A stretch of 64,000 nt of DNA from Opisthocomus hoazin (taxonomy: Eukaryota > Chordata > Aves > Opisthocomiformes > Opisthocomidae), in NCBI RefSeq assembly GCF_030867145.1, contig NC_134427.1, positions 12,423,001 through 12,487,000 on the forward strand. The letters run 5' to 3'. The position numbers and the translations under genes were made by a program. Below are positions 24,794 through 38,189 of this stretch, in pieces. Position 1 is the stretch's first letter, and each line of letters starts with the position of its first letter. Under the pieces are notes generated by a model. That model searched no databases, had not been told where the DNA came from, and saw nothing but the letters and a program-made list of their open reading frames with translations.

Positions 24794-26857
24794 GAAACCT
24801 CACTTTGATAAGACTTTTATTTATATTTTTAATAACTGCAGCACCTTAAGGCACTCTTTTCTCCCTTCAGTCCTGAAACAACCTACAACTAATTCTCACA
24901 TGTAAAAGGCACTTTTGGTGGTTTTGCAGAGTTCTGTTGGATGATATTGCACTTGTAACCTGCCACTCTATAGGCCTTGGAAGTGAAACCTACTGTAAAT
25001 TTTTATTTCAGCCACACCTTTGTAAAACTAGTTATTCCACACTAAAGCATACAACAGAGATCGAAATCTTGACCATTAGTGCTAGAAACAACAACTCTCA
25101 CACAGATGATAACCTCTGGGTAGACTCCCAGTTGTGACCCATTGCTCACAGAAAGCACTAAAGACATAACTCATGCACGTGAAAGTAGGTGATTTCAATT
25201 ATACTACATGGTTTTAGAAGAACAAATCTGGACCACAACACAAAAACTGTATTCTCCATATATATTCCACCTCTATTCCCACCAGGGCCTGTCAGGGCGG
25301 TAGCTGACCTCCCCCAGCCAATCTTTTCCAGGCACATCACCACTCAAGTCAGCAACTCAAAACACAGCAGAGACGAGATGAAGAGATAAGCACCCAATCC
25401 TGCATTCCTCCCACACCCAGAGCTCCCAGCCAGAGGGCGGATAAAGACAACGGAGCTGGCCCCCAAGAGTAGTTATGTTTGAAACTGCTCAAATAGTGTT
25501 GCTAAATGATTAAGTCACAGTATTTAAGACTTTTGCAGGATGGGGGCTGAGTATGTGCTTGGCTGTTTATCCCTCTGCATGTGCTTGGGTCCGTTCCTGA
25601 TGGTCCATTTAGTAACTGGCTTGCAGAAATATCTGATGTCAGTTGACTCCAGGCAGTACCCCAAGCAGACACAGAGAACTAATTCAATGCCCTTTGCTCG
25701 CAAAGACCCAGTTCACTACGTTTTAAAGTCAGATTGTATATTTTAAGCTTTAACTATGATGCAAACAAGCAGGCAGCCATTATGATGATATTTTATCTGG
25801 TTGTATATGCAAGGAAAATGGATTCTAAATTGTAAGCTGCTCACTCAGAATGCACAACATAAAGCCACAGAATTTAACCAGGGCATTTTGGTAGGGTGCT
25901 GTACGGAAGGGTCACATAGAATGAAAAGGCTGAATAAATCCCATGGCTAATTACATGGTCACTGAATCATGAAAAGGCCAGGCTCCTGGAATTTTGCAGC
26001 TGCTAGTAGATTCAATGGATGCATCAAACCAGCAGCAAACTCAGCTACAACTTACCCTGCCACAGAGTTGATTTGAAACGAAATAAACTTACATCAAATC
26101 CCGGTAATTTAGAAATTTTGCAAGGGAACACTGACAGACTTTAATTCCCATAATCTTTTCATGTCTTTAGGATTCATCTGTATACTTTGCTGCAAAACAC
26201 ATAAAATATCTTTTGTGTTGAATATTTTAAATTAAGCCCATATATAAGTGTGGTTTTTTACTGGGAGGAGGAAAGGTATATTTAAATTAAAAATACGAGT
26301 GAATTTGTTTCTGAAGTCCCACCTAGCTTGTAGCACAAAGCACCTCCTGCAAATCACAAACACACACAGGGCCTTGTCAGTACCAAGGAGGGTGTGCAGA
26401 TCCTTCAGACCTCCAAAGCCATCACACAAAGCCTCCAAGAAGGCTCAGACAATGCTGAGTGGCGGTGTCATCTTCACACACTACTAGTTAGGCTGTCCCT
26501 AGATAAGCTCTGGCAGTCCACACTGGGGAAAAATACGAAACAAGTACATGACTGTTTACTCTCCCTCTACAATGGTGACAAAGCCTATCATCTGACAAAC
26601 CAAGATTACCAGGCCTCTATCACAAGCAGTCCAGTGTATCTGAAAACACGACCAATTTAAGCTAGTATGCAGTGGCTGAAGAGCTGGCATATGTACGCTT
26701 CCTTTTCCAAGGCCAGTAACCCTTAGCAGAGGTGTACGGAGAACATTTGGAGCAATTCCCTCTTAGGACTGCTGGTATCATCATCAGATAAGCAAACGCT
26801 GCAGACAGGACAACAATAAGCCCATTTCTGAAATTTCTCTTCCAAACAGTGGGCAGA

Positions 26858-26980
26858 GAATCAGAGACAAGGGATGACTATTGGCTCTGCCTCTGCCTTA
26901 CTGGGTGTCCCTGGACCATTTTCCTAATGTAACTAACAGACTTGCACTGATTTCCTTCGCAAAGTTCTTTGAGATCTTAC
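26858..26980 (+). repeat. Probable MIR-type SINE fragment
   Basis: In order the plus strand shows AGAATCAGAGAC, then TTGGCTCTGCCTCTGCCTTACTG, then a TGTCCCTGGACCATTTTC segment, TGATTTCC, and CAAAGTTCTTTGAGATCTT. This follows the layout of reptile and bird MIR-like SINEs (GGCTCTGCCACTTACT, CCTTGGGCAAGTCAC, CTTTGAGATC). It is diverged and judged by eye. Confidence 0.45.
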
Positions 26981-28785
26981 CGGGAAAACAACCCCAAAAT
27001 CAGAAATTATTATCAAACCACAAATTCATGCCACTATAGCACTCCCAGGCTTCCATGACACTCAGGAAAGCCCCTGATCATGTATGTTTCAATCAGAGCA
27101 AATCAATTCTTTTACAAATGACTGAGTGCTCGAGCTCAGTCAAAGACCGAGTGCACACAGGAGAACAATACAGAGAAACTTACTGGAAATGCAAGTCAAA
27201 CTGACTAGCCTATGTTAACTGCCAGTGCTGACTCATTGAAATTACGTTGAGAGAACAGCCATGAAACACTGATCTCCCTTTCTTCCAACACAAGATTCTT
27301 CTCTGCAGTTCACAGATATTTTATCCAGTCCTGCTTTAACACGTGAAACATTCTCCTGGAGAGACCTTGTATGACTGACTTTTATTTTCCTGGCATTCCT
27401 TTGCTAAAATCCTCCTTAAATCTAACCCATTTTTCCTGGTTGTGTCACAGGGCACCACCCAGCAGAACTAGTTTTTCTTTTTGCATCTTTCAGGTGTTAT
27501 GCAGACTTCTTACCCCCTTCACTAGTCATCACACAGTCCCACATATATCCACCTCTTTATCTCTCTCCTGACAATGTGTTCTAGACCTTTTGTTTCAAAG
27601 ACATTTTTTTAGCTGCAGTCTCAAACTTGTCCAACTGCTCTGTGTAACTGGCAACGTGGTGCAGATACGCATGCTGCATTGCAGGTACTGACAAGTGGGA
27701 AGACTGCGTCAACATCCTGGTCACCTTCCCTTTACCTGATTTAGTTCTTTTTAATTGGAAGCACATACACTTCCTGTATGTCTGTACAGTGCCCCTATCA
27801 CAGCCATATTTGAGAGCTTCCTTAAGAGCAAATGACAAATAATTACTGGACTGTGAAATCTGCCATCTTGTCTACCTGCCAGTGAGGACAGAAATCCACA
27901 GATCCCAAGGATACCTGATATGCCTGGCAATTTCTACATGATCTAAATTCTCATTATAAAATGTTTGCTAGCCTACTGGCTTTAAAGACACCTCAGCAAT
28001 GCAATCCTAACTAGTTCTTCGATATTCAGCCATCAGAACCATTAGCGCTAGCTAGGTTTTATCTTCCCTTTCCCTCTTGCCTCAGGAGGCTGTAAATGTT
28101 GAAGGTACTTAAGGCACTGAAATAGAAATGTTGTCAAACATCCAACAGCTGATCCTGCTGAGAAATATTCTAATCTGAAGATGATGCACTTCACTGGACC
28201 AAGGGAATGAGAATGTGCTCAGACAGATGTTTCAGGTGAAAAAGTTGCTGTTTTCATTTTATGATTAGTCAAATTTTACCAGAGAACTATTACTAATGTC
28301 CCTCTTCAGGTTAAATTTAACAATGAATATGAAAATGCTATCAAATAAAGAACTGGGACTGTGGCAGCACCATTTGTGGGATAACATGGGGACCTGATAT
28401 TATACATTTATTTTCTGTATTACTTGATCCAACAGTTAGTTATGTAATTTTTACGTCCTATACTTTCACAAAAGTTATTGCAGGGATACAAGGGAATGTA
28501 CATGAACATGCGCATTTATGCAAAATCTACTGATACTTCCTGTACCAAAGGGTATATGTTCATATATGTATGTCATATGACACATCCAAGTAACCACAGG
28601 ACCTTCTTTTAGTAGTTTGCCTGTTCTTTCACATCATTTGTTGTGGTCATGCTGCTCCATGCTGTGTCGTTCTTAAGCTTTTAGACTGAAACGTGTCAGA
28701 GAAGACGCTGTAGGGGGAATTCATTGACTGTACCATGGCCAGGATACAATCCTGGTATATACTTCTTGTTATACACTTATATATT
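26981..28785. other. Gene-free stretch
   Basis: AT-rich intergenic sequence with short chance ORFs only. I see no recognisable element. Confidence 0.55.
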
Positions 28786-28945
28786 TTAAGGTCAGAAGGG
28801 ACCATTATGATCCTTTACCCTAACCCCCTGAGGGACAGCCAAGACTATTAAATTTTACCCAGCGGTTCCTGCAGAGGAGAGAATTATTCTCTCCTACTGC
28901 ATAAGTGAACTCTGCAGAGCCCAATAGCTTGTTATTCATACTGTA
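28786..28945 (-). repeat. Ancient CR1 LINE 3'-end fragment
   Basis: The plus strand reads AAGGTCAGAAGGGACCATTA near 28788-28807 and, further right, TTTTACCCAGCGGTTCCTGC and GAGCCCAATAGCTTG. These are the conserved tail segments of old CR1 elements shared by birds, turtles and crocodiles, read as reverse complement. It is much more diverged than the CR1 at 54045 and has lost the terminal octamer repeats. A 30-bp palindrome lies inside it. Confidence 0.6.
28871..28900. repeat. Palindrome within the ancient CR1 tail
   Basis: GGAGAGAAT and ATTCTCTCC are perfect 9-bp arms around a single T; the outer GCAG/CTGC also pair after a small asymmetric gap. The usual CR1 consensus has no palindrome here as far as I recall, so it may be a later local inversion-duplication. 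Confidence 0.75.
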
Positions 28946-31900
28946 AGGCAAGCAGCACCTACCACAATTTGAGTGATGAAATAAATAATAATGCAGCCAA
29001 CCAGAATGGGAGACAAACTAGAGAAATCCTCATCGAAATTCAGTAGATCTGGGCTAGCTCCTTGCCAAAGCTCCCCCGTCCTCCCCTTCACACAGAGATT
29101 TTAGGGACAAATGCCAGCAGATCTCTATTGTTCCTGTTCATTCATTAGCCACAATTGATTTTTCTGTTGTGTTCACGCTTCAAGGTAAGGATAAGCTAAA
29201 TTCTGGTCACATTGTACATATTGAAAAAGTAACCATGAGATACAGAAAATACAGGTGTATTTTAAATACAAAATAATATTGCATTGTTTTCTTCACAGTT
29301 TTAAATAATCCTCATAAGTGAAACATACATGATTCAAGGTGAAAAACTCCTTTCATCCCATTATCTTTGGGCCTTCCCCTTCCATCTCCATTAGTTCTAT
29401 CGTTCTCCTTTTTCACATCTAACCTCCCTGCCCAGCCTTCACTAAATGGACTCAGAAAAAAACCTCTTGATACTATTTGTCACAATGCCATTTTCTATAT
29501 GCGTACTTCTCACGTCTGCAGCAAGAGAATGATATTTGTGATTAAATCATAAAAGCCTACTTTTAAATTGGCACTCTGTCTCTAGTCCTCCTTTCCACAT
29601 GCACCACTGCAGATCATGAACAGTGCCTTATAAGGCTTCAAAGAAAAGGAAAGGGTCTCAGTTTAGCTGGAACAATGCATCTCTCAGAGCCACAGTTTTC
29701 ACTTACCTCCCATGCTGTGGGTTACTATTTGCTTTCCCACACTTCCCTTTGGGCTGCCAGTCTTTGGAGCTGGAATTAAGACAAGCACAAACGCTTAGAT
29801 ATATGAATGAGTGTGATCATCAAAATCACACCTAATGCTTTAGAAGTTGGGGAAAACAAGTCCTATTCCTCTGAAAAGCTTGCAGTCTAAAGCGTGTTAA
29901 AAGTGCTCAAGGATTATTTTTGCAGCAAAGTTTCTGATGCAATTTATTAAAGTCACCTGCTTCCCCTTTGGAAGCTGTCTTGTTTCTTGTGAAGTAGGCA
30001 AGGTAAACTCAAATCCTCTCCCTCCCATCTGAGCTGCTTAGCCCTATGCTTATAAACCTGACTTTCTTACGACTTCCTTATATTCCTGATGCTGAAGATC
30101 TGTTCCACTTGCTGCTTCGCTCCCCAGGGCTTCTATGGGCAAGCCAAGGTAGAAATTTTAACACCTACAAGTGGCAGTGGTTCTTATTAGGAATTGTTCA
30201 GGAAAATCTCTCATGGGTTGGTAACAATATCTCAGCCATCACAGTTTTGAAACTCACAAAAGAGGTTACCCTATGGACTGCTGCTCATTCAAGGATCAGA
30301 TTCACCTACTTCCTTGCCACAAACCCAAGCAGATAATGTAGTGCTATAACCACAAGGCACCTTCAGAGACAGTTAATATGCCTTTGCTTCGGCATCAAGT
30401 TGTTCTTCTTCTGGCTTCCATCCAGATACGGAGACTCTGGCTCCACTTAGCAATGCTTTCAACCCAGACTGGCTTGCCCATAAGGCGATACAGGCAAAAA
30501 GGACATTCGCTACTCATCTACCTACTTTGCACTGAAGATGCAGTAGATCAAGCACTAAATGTTTGCCGGTGCCTTCCCAACACCACTCCTGGGCAGTATT
30601 TTTCACTAGTCCCCCGTTCTCCTCTTTAAGTCCTATACTGAGAGGGTACAGTGGTGCTCAGCACCCAACTCGTGCAATATCATGTCAGCAATATCTTTGT
30701 ATCTCGTCAGCAACTGGCTAGGGGCTACCAACAAGCTTCTGGTGTTAAGCTGTTTGGAACTATAAACTGATGAAAACTGGAGATCCATAGTTCTGTTAGG
30801 AAAGGAGGGATTCTCCCATGATGAAACCTCAGTGTAAGGAGAAATTAACTTTCTCCAGGCTGTGGGTACCAGAGCAGTATCCTGAACTGACATTCTTGAC
30901 AGCCCAGTGAAAATGCATTTGTCTGAAAAAGAGTATGACCGTATGGTCAGTACTCCCCTACTACGTTCATGTCCAATCTCTGCATCTTGGCAGGACTGAG
31001 GAGTGAGATGGAGCCATGCAGAACTAGACCACAAGAATGAGACACAGGTCTGAAAAATCTCACCTAATGCTTTCTCAGTGCTACTGAAATCTGCTTAGGC
31101 TGGCCTAAATTCTAGTCCTCTCTTGAATAATTGAAGATAAAATGATCGTGGGAGAAGTTTCGTGTAACAGGAAATCCAAACGGTCTGCCAGATTTTGGCA
31201 GTGCCATGCTTCTCCATGTCGCTCACAAGTCTCCTATCATTAACTGGCCTGTCAGTCGTTGAATAACAAAGTAACTCCAGCGCACAGATGGACAGCCCTT
31301 TGCTGGAGGCCAAAACAATGGCGTTTCCTACTCCAGAATCTCCAGCAGGCAATCTGTCAATGCCACCATAGACTAAAATCTTCAATAATCTTCTTGTTAT
31401 ACTGCTGTCTAAACAAAAAAAATAACAAAAGAATCCCTATTTCCTTTAACGATTAATCCAAAATTATTAGTACCTGCTTACACAGGACTTGCAAATCAAA
31501 ACATCCTGTTCTTGGCTAGAACTATTCCCCCTTGACACAAGTACAGACTGAAATCTGTTGAGAGAAGAAGAGCAGAGGAGTTATTGGAAAAGGAAGCAAA
31601 ATACTTTCAAGAAGTTGGTGTCCTCACTTTGAGAACAGTTTAAAAAATCTTCTGTTACAACACTGCATGCTCTGCACAAAATTGGCCAAGTCAGAAAAAC
31701 CTTCACTGCTCTTAGGACATTCCCCCAAGAGAACACAGCCAGGGCTAACCCTCACTGCAGCAACTCACCCGGACCTGCTGAATGCCTGGCAGATTACACA
31801 GAATTACCTTGATGCCTACATCTGACAGTTTGTATAGTCAGCTCCTTTACTTCCTTTTACTTCAGGGGTGTGAAAATTAATTCATTTACTATCCCAGCTC

Positions 31901-34900
31901 TGGTACACTCAAAAAAAAATTCACACCTGTTCCCCAAATGTTCACCTGTTCAACAGACTAAAGTTTAAAAGAAAGGAATTTTTTGCTCAATAATGAAAGT
32001 GTAACTTACTTCTTGAAAGAAGTTTCTACTATGACATTTGCTGTTTACAGGCTGTAAAATGAAAACTGCCCAGTGAATCTTAAAGGGGAAAAAAAAAAAA
32101 AGAAGGGAAAAAAAAAAAGAAAGTAAAAAAAGAAAAGAAAGATTTGGATGAAAATATCTATTCTTAACTTTGTGGAAGAGAAGCTTTTCTGACTAGGCAG
32201 CACAGTACAATGAAAATGAAATCAGTGCCAAGTGCCTTACCCTGAACTCTGAATGGGCAAAGTTCCCATTGACTTTCAAGATTTCTGCCCTTGCAAATGG
32301 CATTCAAGAACAGTTGTTACATGCACCTAAGGCACTTCCACAACTATGTTCTGTCTCTCCTCTTTGTGTCAAGTAGATATATAGAATTTTTGAAATCAGC
32401 ACAGCAAGCTGTGAATGATGATGCATGAAATGAATAAGCCAAGTCTAGTACAAAGGGGAAATCCTGAAGGCTTGGTGCAATCACTGCTATACTATTTCCT
32501 ATGGCCTGTATAGAAAAGATGCATAATATTCTTCACGGAGACAAAGGAAAAAGCTCACCAAGGCCAGAAGTCTCAATCAGAAGCCCCAGAAGAGACAAAT
32601 GACAGAAGCTCACAAGATTTTAACATTGCTTAATTTTCCTCTTCTTCCTAGGCCCTTCCCCACTTGTGCCTAAATCTTTTCAAGCTCTGGGCTGCTGTGC
32701 ACGTGGAATACACACACAGCAAATTGGGCTCTGAGAACCTGGTTCACTTTGCATTTCTTTGGAAGCAGCACAGCTCATGCAGTAGTTTCTGCTTCACACT
32801 TCTCCCCATCAGCCGAGGTGAGTTTGCACCAATCCACCAGCACGTCAACTGTGATGGCCAAAGCATAGAAAAGGGTGCAGCAATTTCCAGAAGATCAACT
32901 GAGCAAACAGCTCTGGGCCAGTAATGTGTTAAAAGCCCACAACTGCTTCCTCATGTGGACATGAACCAGAGACTTCAATTACACTAGCACAAACATTTTT
33001 GAACCAAGCCAAATCATGCTGAGATTGATTTAGCTTAATTTGATAAATTACTGAATAAAAGTAACCTGGCATAAATATGGAATAATTGAACCTAGCAACA
33101 ACAATAAAGATGATCACCCTGGGCATGAAACTGACTTAAATAACTTTTAAGTAGTACATACTATTTTTTTTTAAAACACTGAGGAGGTATAAATTCATCT
33201 CTTTCTGGATTTACTGTGACACCCCTCCCCATTCCCTTGCTCTCACACACACACACTCGCTCAGATGCATTGCAACCTCCCCTGCTGCACTAAGTGGGTA
33301 TAGATCTCCTTTTAGAAACTGGAAAACTGACATATAAAATGGATAAAGAGCTTCTGAGGATGTGTTTCGAGGAGGCAAATCTGAAATCCTGTTTACTTGA
33401 CTAGCAACACAAAGAAGTTGGCTGTGAATGGTATTCACAGTAAAGAATAACTAATTCCTCATCCTGAGGATATTCTGTTGTGAAATAAGTCACTGTGTCG
33501 CAATTATTATTGCATCCAGTGGCACCAGTGAAAAGTCACGATAGAGAAGCACATGGGAAACTACTCTGGATAACCCCTCAATTACCCCATGCAAACAGAC
33601 CTGCAACAACAGCTCTCCACTGCTTCCTTGAGAGATCTTAAAAGAAATGGATTTAAATTTTAACCCTTTCTCTTTAAGTTTTCTGTGTTTTGTGACTCCA
33701 GGTTTACCATAGAAATAATCTGAATCTGCACCCTGTATATGGACTTGACTACAGTAAATCTAGGACAAAGGTCTGCATCCGTAGAAAAGAAGCCATATCA
33801 AACCACACCGTTGCAGGCATTGGGAACAGCAGCAACACTCCAGTCCTGAACATCACTTAACTTCACCTCTTCCACTGTATTCACTCCTAAGAATGAATTC
33901 TTTCTATTAACATTGGGAGATAGTTAGGCAAGTTCCTACCTTTCTAATGTTCCTGAAAAGTATACTTTCTTAGTCCCATGTTTGATATGGGAAAACACTG
34001 ATTTCTAAATGCTTTCATAAAGTGTTTATGCTAATCACATGCCTTTTACGGAATTTAAAATTCCTGTCTTCTTACAGCAAAAGATATGAGAAATACAAAA
34101 ACATTTTTAAAATAATCTTGAAACATCCACAGATTCCTCTGCTAATTATTAGAATTTACTCCCAAACAGACTGTCTCGAAACTTTAAAATATTTTCACTT
34201 ACCAGTTTTTTTTAAATAAATTAATTCTGCAGCTCTTTGGTATAAGAAGGAACCATCAAAATGTAACCCAATACGCTGTGTTTTTGACAGACTAATGGTA
34301 GCACCAAGCGTGATCTTCCACTCTTCCATTCAAAAAAAGTGTTAATGCAAAAGCCTAAATATTGTCATTACACTTAAATGCTAAGATTATTAACCTCTCC
34401 ATGGCTGATGTTCAGTCTTGCTAAGGATAATGAATGCACTTGCATCTGTTCTAGATGTTCTAGAATAACGCTGTAGTTTTTTTAACTGTGCAAATAGTTG
34501 CCAATGATTTTGCACATGCCACAGCTCCGCATTTCATTTACAGCCCTAGTTTGCGAAGCGCTGTGGATTTCTAGAGTGAAGGATCCCACAGAGCCAACAC
34601 ATTTCGTACATAACTGTTTGTAACTTCACCTGCTCTCTGCGAGAATGTAACGGCTCGATTCCAATCCCTCCCACACAAGCAGGAGTATGAAATCCTGCAC
34701 AGGCATTGCTCAGATTGTAGATTTCATGCGAGCAGGATATACGTCTATGTCCAGAATAGGCTGAAAATTTAAAAACTGAGTTCAGTACAATTAAAACATA
34801 CCTTCATTAATTCTATAGGAAACTTGTTTCTGCATTTGTTCTCAAGGCAGATTTCTTGAGTCCAAGCAAAGGATGTAACAGTGATCTTTGAAAAAAGTTT

Positions 34901-35894
34901 TATTTCAGGCAGTGCCTCCTTCTACGCTGCTGGCTCTCTGATGGAAAATACCCTCGTGTTTGGAGAAGAAAAGGCTGTATCTGTATTTGTAAAAGGCTGG
35001 ATTCATCACTTTCGGCTTGCAGTGGGTCTCTCCCCGTCCAGTGGCGTGTGCCTGTTCACAACCCTTTCCACGAGCTCTGCCCACAGTTCATGAGCTTCAG
35101 GATAAAGTTCAGCCCCAGGAAGCTGAAAACTGCATGGAGGATTTTGTCTGGGTGTCTGAAAACCAGTATCTCAGGAAAAGCATCAACAAGCCAATACTAC
35201 GGAGATGAGCTTTCAGAGAGAACAAGGTAGTTTATATGGAGGCATCTCTCTGTGACCCCTCAGGGACTTGCTCACCAACTTTACTCATGCCCTGACTTAC
35301 GGCAAACGAGGAGGATAACTTGAACTTAAATACTGTAAACCTTTAAGAATGGCGTTTCTCCCCTTTCATGGCACAGAATTCTCCTTCCAAACAACTCAGA
35401 CAAAGAGAATAACTACTTCTAATGACGCAGCTGCAATTCAACTCTGAAGATGCCAAACACAATTCCGATGCCGGCAGCAGCTCACCTGCTCAGGAGCCCT
35501 CGCTTTTTTGTCAGACTCGCACCACACACCTGTCTGGGAAGGCTGAGGGAGGCCTGTTCCTGGGAACAGGCTCATCCCGCTTCCCCTCCCAGAGCTGTCC
35601 TCGCACTGCCTGCTCTGGAGAGCACCGGGGACCAGAGTGATCCCCAGCTGAGATGAAAGGGGACCTGCTGCTGTCCCCCCTGCCTATCACCGTGTACCCT
35701 GCAGACACCACTGATCTCAACACCTTCTCTCGGACCTCCGCGTTATGGGACTGCGTCTCCTCGCCGAGCTGCCAACAGGAATGCTCCTACCCGAAGGGTA
35801 GCAGCGCAAACAGTGAGAAGCAAGACTACAGGCTTGCCAGGTTTCACCAGGAACGTTACGGAAGGAGTTGAGCTGAGGTTATTAAACACGCTGG
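28946..35894. other. Gene-free stretch
   Basis: Mostly AT-rich. It holds an A-rich low-complexity run (32083-32141), a short CA repeat (33244-33256), a decayed repeat core at 32264-32280 and a CpG-containing patch at about 34540-34740. G+C rises from about 35420 towards the first CpG island. ORFs up to 133 codons (30633-31034, minus, no ATG start) have no recognised domain. Confidence 0.55.
32083..32141 (+). repeat. A-rich low-complexity tract
   Basis: Long A runs are interrupted by G and GAAGGG units and continue as GAAA-type repeats. This may be the decayed poly(A) of a retrocopy, but I see no recognisable source sequence upstream. Confidence 0.85.
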
Positions 35895-36760
35895 GTGTTC
35901 ATTTGTAAAGTGATTACCCCCAACTCCGGCATGGCTGTTCCTGAGCAAAGGGGCAGCCAGGGGCTTACCAGCCGGACCAGAGGCCAGCCGGCCCCAGGGC
36001 CTGGTCCATGCAGAGGGCAGTGTGCGTGGCCCCGGGTCTCCCCCGGGTTGAGGAGCTGCAGCGGCTGCTCCTGGCACTCCCCGTTCCCCGGGCGGCCAGG
36101 AGCCGGGCACCCTGCACCAGAGAAGGAGGCTCTCTGTGGAGAACATCATCGATTTGCCTCTCGCCCCGGCCCAGCCTGGACCTGCTTCCTGGCGGAGAAC
36201 AAGGCAGCGGCCGCCGGGGCATCCACGCTGCGGGACCGGGAGGCAGCGCAGGGCCCCGGAGGGTGGGCAGCGGCCGGGCGGGGAGCAGCGGGGAGGGAAA
36301 GCGGCTCCCACCACCCCGGAACCGCGAGCAGAGCAGGCCCCTGTAACCAGAACCGAGCCGAACAGCAAAAGCCCCCTCCCGTCCCGCTCCCTGTCCCTCC
36401 GGGCTAAGACGGACAGCGAGCAGGTCAGGCGAGGCAAGGACAGGCACCGGCTCGGGGGCGGGGGGTGCTGCGACAGGCACCGGACGGCTGCCAGGGCGCG
36501 CCGGCTGCGGAGCGGCCGCCCGGCCGGGCCAGCACCGAGCCGGGAGGGTCAGCTCCGAGCCCGGGCCGCGGCCCCGCCGCTCGGAGCCGCTCGGAGCCGC
36601 GGGCAGGCTCGGGGGGTCGGCCGGGAACACGACTTCTGCCGCCGAGCAGGGGAGGGATTAGCGGGTCTCCCGCTCGGCCGGCGGCCCCGGGGCTCGGCGG
36701 AGGTTGCAGCTCGGGGCTGTGCCGCAGCGCCCGCGGAAATACAGCCAGGAATAACGCAGA
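35895..36760. promoter_or_regulatory. CpG island downstream of SOX3
   Basis: G+C and CpG density rise sharply here compared with the desert to the left, with CpGs in most short stretches. Long open frames on both strands (for example 35965-36630 minus and 36136-36840 plus) are expected from stop-poor GC-rich DNA and match no protein I know. The island lies 3' of the SOX3 polyadenylation signal. It could be a Polycomb-type island of a developmental gene or a promoter for an unseen noncoding transcript. Confidence 0.7.
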
Positions 36761-36964
36761 CTCCTACAAAAAAAATGAGAAAAAAAAGGAAAGAAAAGTT
36801 GTCCAGGCTAAAGATACACTCCAACATATTGAAAAGTTGAATTATTAATTTCCTCTGGGAACCATTCATGGGAACCATCCTCCTGTAACCATTCATTTTT
36901 AATAGAGTCTAATTAAGAGTTCCCCAACGGGTTTTACTTTTGTAAACACTTCGGATGAGCTCGG
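36761..36964. other. AT-rich gap between two CpG islands
   Basis: About 200 bases of AT-rich DNA with TTATTAATTTCC and TCTAATTAAGAG motifs and a repeated ACCATTCAT (twice) around GGGAACCATCC. It may be a small conserved regulatory patch; this is a guess from motif content. Confidence 0.35.
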
Positions 36965-37370
36965 GTTTCTAGGCAAATCCTCCGCGCCAATGAAGGAGGT
37001 GCACACACACGGAACCCCCTTCCCTCCCCGTCGGCCGCGGGAACCCAGCCGGGCGGGGAGGCAACAAGTGGCCGGCGGCTGGGGGAGCAGCAGCTCCGCA
37101 CCGCAGCGACGCTTTCCCGGCCCGAGCCCCGCTTTTCGTTAGAACAAAACTCCAAGGAGCGCTCCACGCTACCGCACACCCCCCCCCACGTCCCCCTCCC
37201 GCAACCAAAACACAGCACGGCGCGGCAGCCGCAGGAACCCGGCCGAGAAGCGGGGGCGGCTCCGGGGCTCCCGGCCCGGGCGGCGGTACCGCGGCCAACG
37301 CGGGCAGCCCCGCAGGGAGCCCCGCGGCCCCCGCTCCCCGCCCCGCACAAACCGCCCGGAGACTGCCGAC
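36965..37370. promoter_or_regulatory. CpG island just beyond the SOX3 3' end
   Basis: Dense in CpG and G+C, ending near the SOX3 cleavage region. The minus-strand transcript of SOX3 would enter it only if it read past the AATAAA at 37391-37386. No protein is recognised in its open frames. Confidence 0.6.
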
Positions 37371-38189
37371 GTGCCCGATAGAAAATTTATTGATCTCTCT
37401 TCGTTGGGAGGAAGGAAGCAAACGAGGACCAGGGAGAGGGAAGGAGCATTTCAATGAGTTTTTTTTGTTTTTTTGAGGGGGGGGGGTAAGAAATCCTGTA
37501 AACAAAACTAAAACGTTTCTTCATCTGATATGTCAAAACATGGTTCACAGTAAAATTCACAAACCAATTTACATAAGTTTACAGCTTAAGAAAAACCAAG
37601 ACACACAACTTACTATAAATAAAAGAAATGTGTTTGCGACCCGCACAGCTCTCTCCCACCTCCCTTTTTTTTTTAAGGAACAAAACCCTAAAGTTAAAAA
37701 GTCGTGAAAGCTACAGATCGTGGGTAGAAACCCAGCGAGGCTCGACAAGGTGGGAAGAATAAAACACTTTAGAAAAAACAACGATAATGTGAACAACCGA
37801 CTTTAAAAACAAAAGCCCCCTGGGTTTTTTTCCCATTGCAACGCTAGAAATCAAACTGGAAGATGCAAGATCTCTTAAAAACTTTTAAGCGAATAAAACA
37901 GCGCCCGAGCTAGCAGAAACCAAGAAAGAAGATGCCGTGGTTTAAAAACTTCACAGCGGCTTCTAGGAGGCAGGAGTTGTGATCTACTGAAGTAACAGCT
38001 TGCTCAAATACTTTTTTCTGTACAAAAAAAAAAAAAAAAGGACACAACTAACGGATTTCCTTTTTAAAATTTCTCCAAAGTTAGTATTAAGTCTGCTAAG
38101 CCGAGCAACGCTGCCGTACGTCCCGGTGTAGCCAGGCAGCGGTGGTGGGGTTAGGGATCAAGCCGGGGAGCCGTCCGGAGCAGCCAAGT
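37370..38189 (-). other. SOX3: SOX3 3' UTR
   Basis: From the SOX3 stop codon the minus strand runs about 820 nt to the first canonical AATAAA. I found no other AATAAA or ATTAAA on that strand before it. The UTR is AU-rich, unlike the coding region, and includes a long U run (A run on plus at about 38024-38039) and further U-rich segments, which are typical of transcripts with regulated stability. The cleavage site is inferred. Confidence 0.65.
37386..37391 (-). terminator. SOX3: SOX3 polyadenylation signal
   Basis: AATAAA on the minus strand (TTTATT on plus), about 800 nt after the stop codon. It is followed by a G/GU-rich stretch (GGGCGGTTTGTGCGGGG at about 37353-37337), as expected for a downstream element. 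It is the only canonical signal in the 3' UTR. Confidence 0.7.

Larger units (their letters stand above)
19989..26857. other. Gene-free stretch
   Basis: Intergenic DNA. About 20740-21620 is somewhat GC-richer, with overlapping chance ORFs on both strands but no recognised protein. A hairpin lies at 22864-22894 and an exact 16-bp tandem duplication at 24762-24793. Two ORFs of 124 and 143 codons (22693-23067 plus, 24372-24803 minus) show no known domain, and the second has no ATG start, so I do not call them genes. Confidence 0.55.

Noticed and set aside
24372..24803. 143-codon minus-strand ORF
   Set aside because: GTG start at a slippage repeat and no recognised protein.
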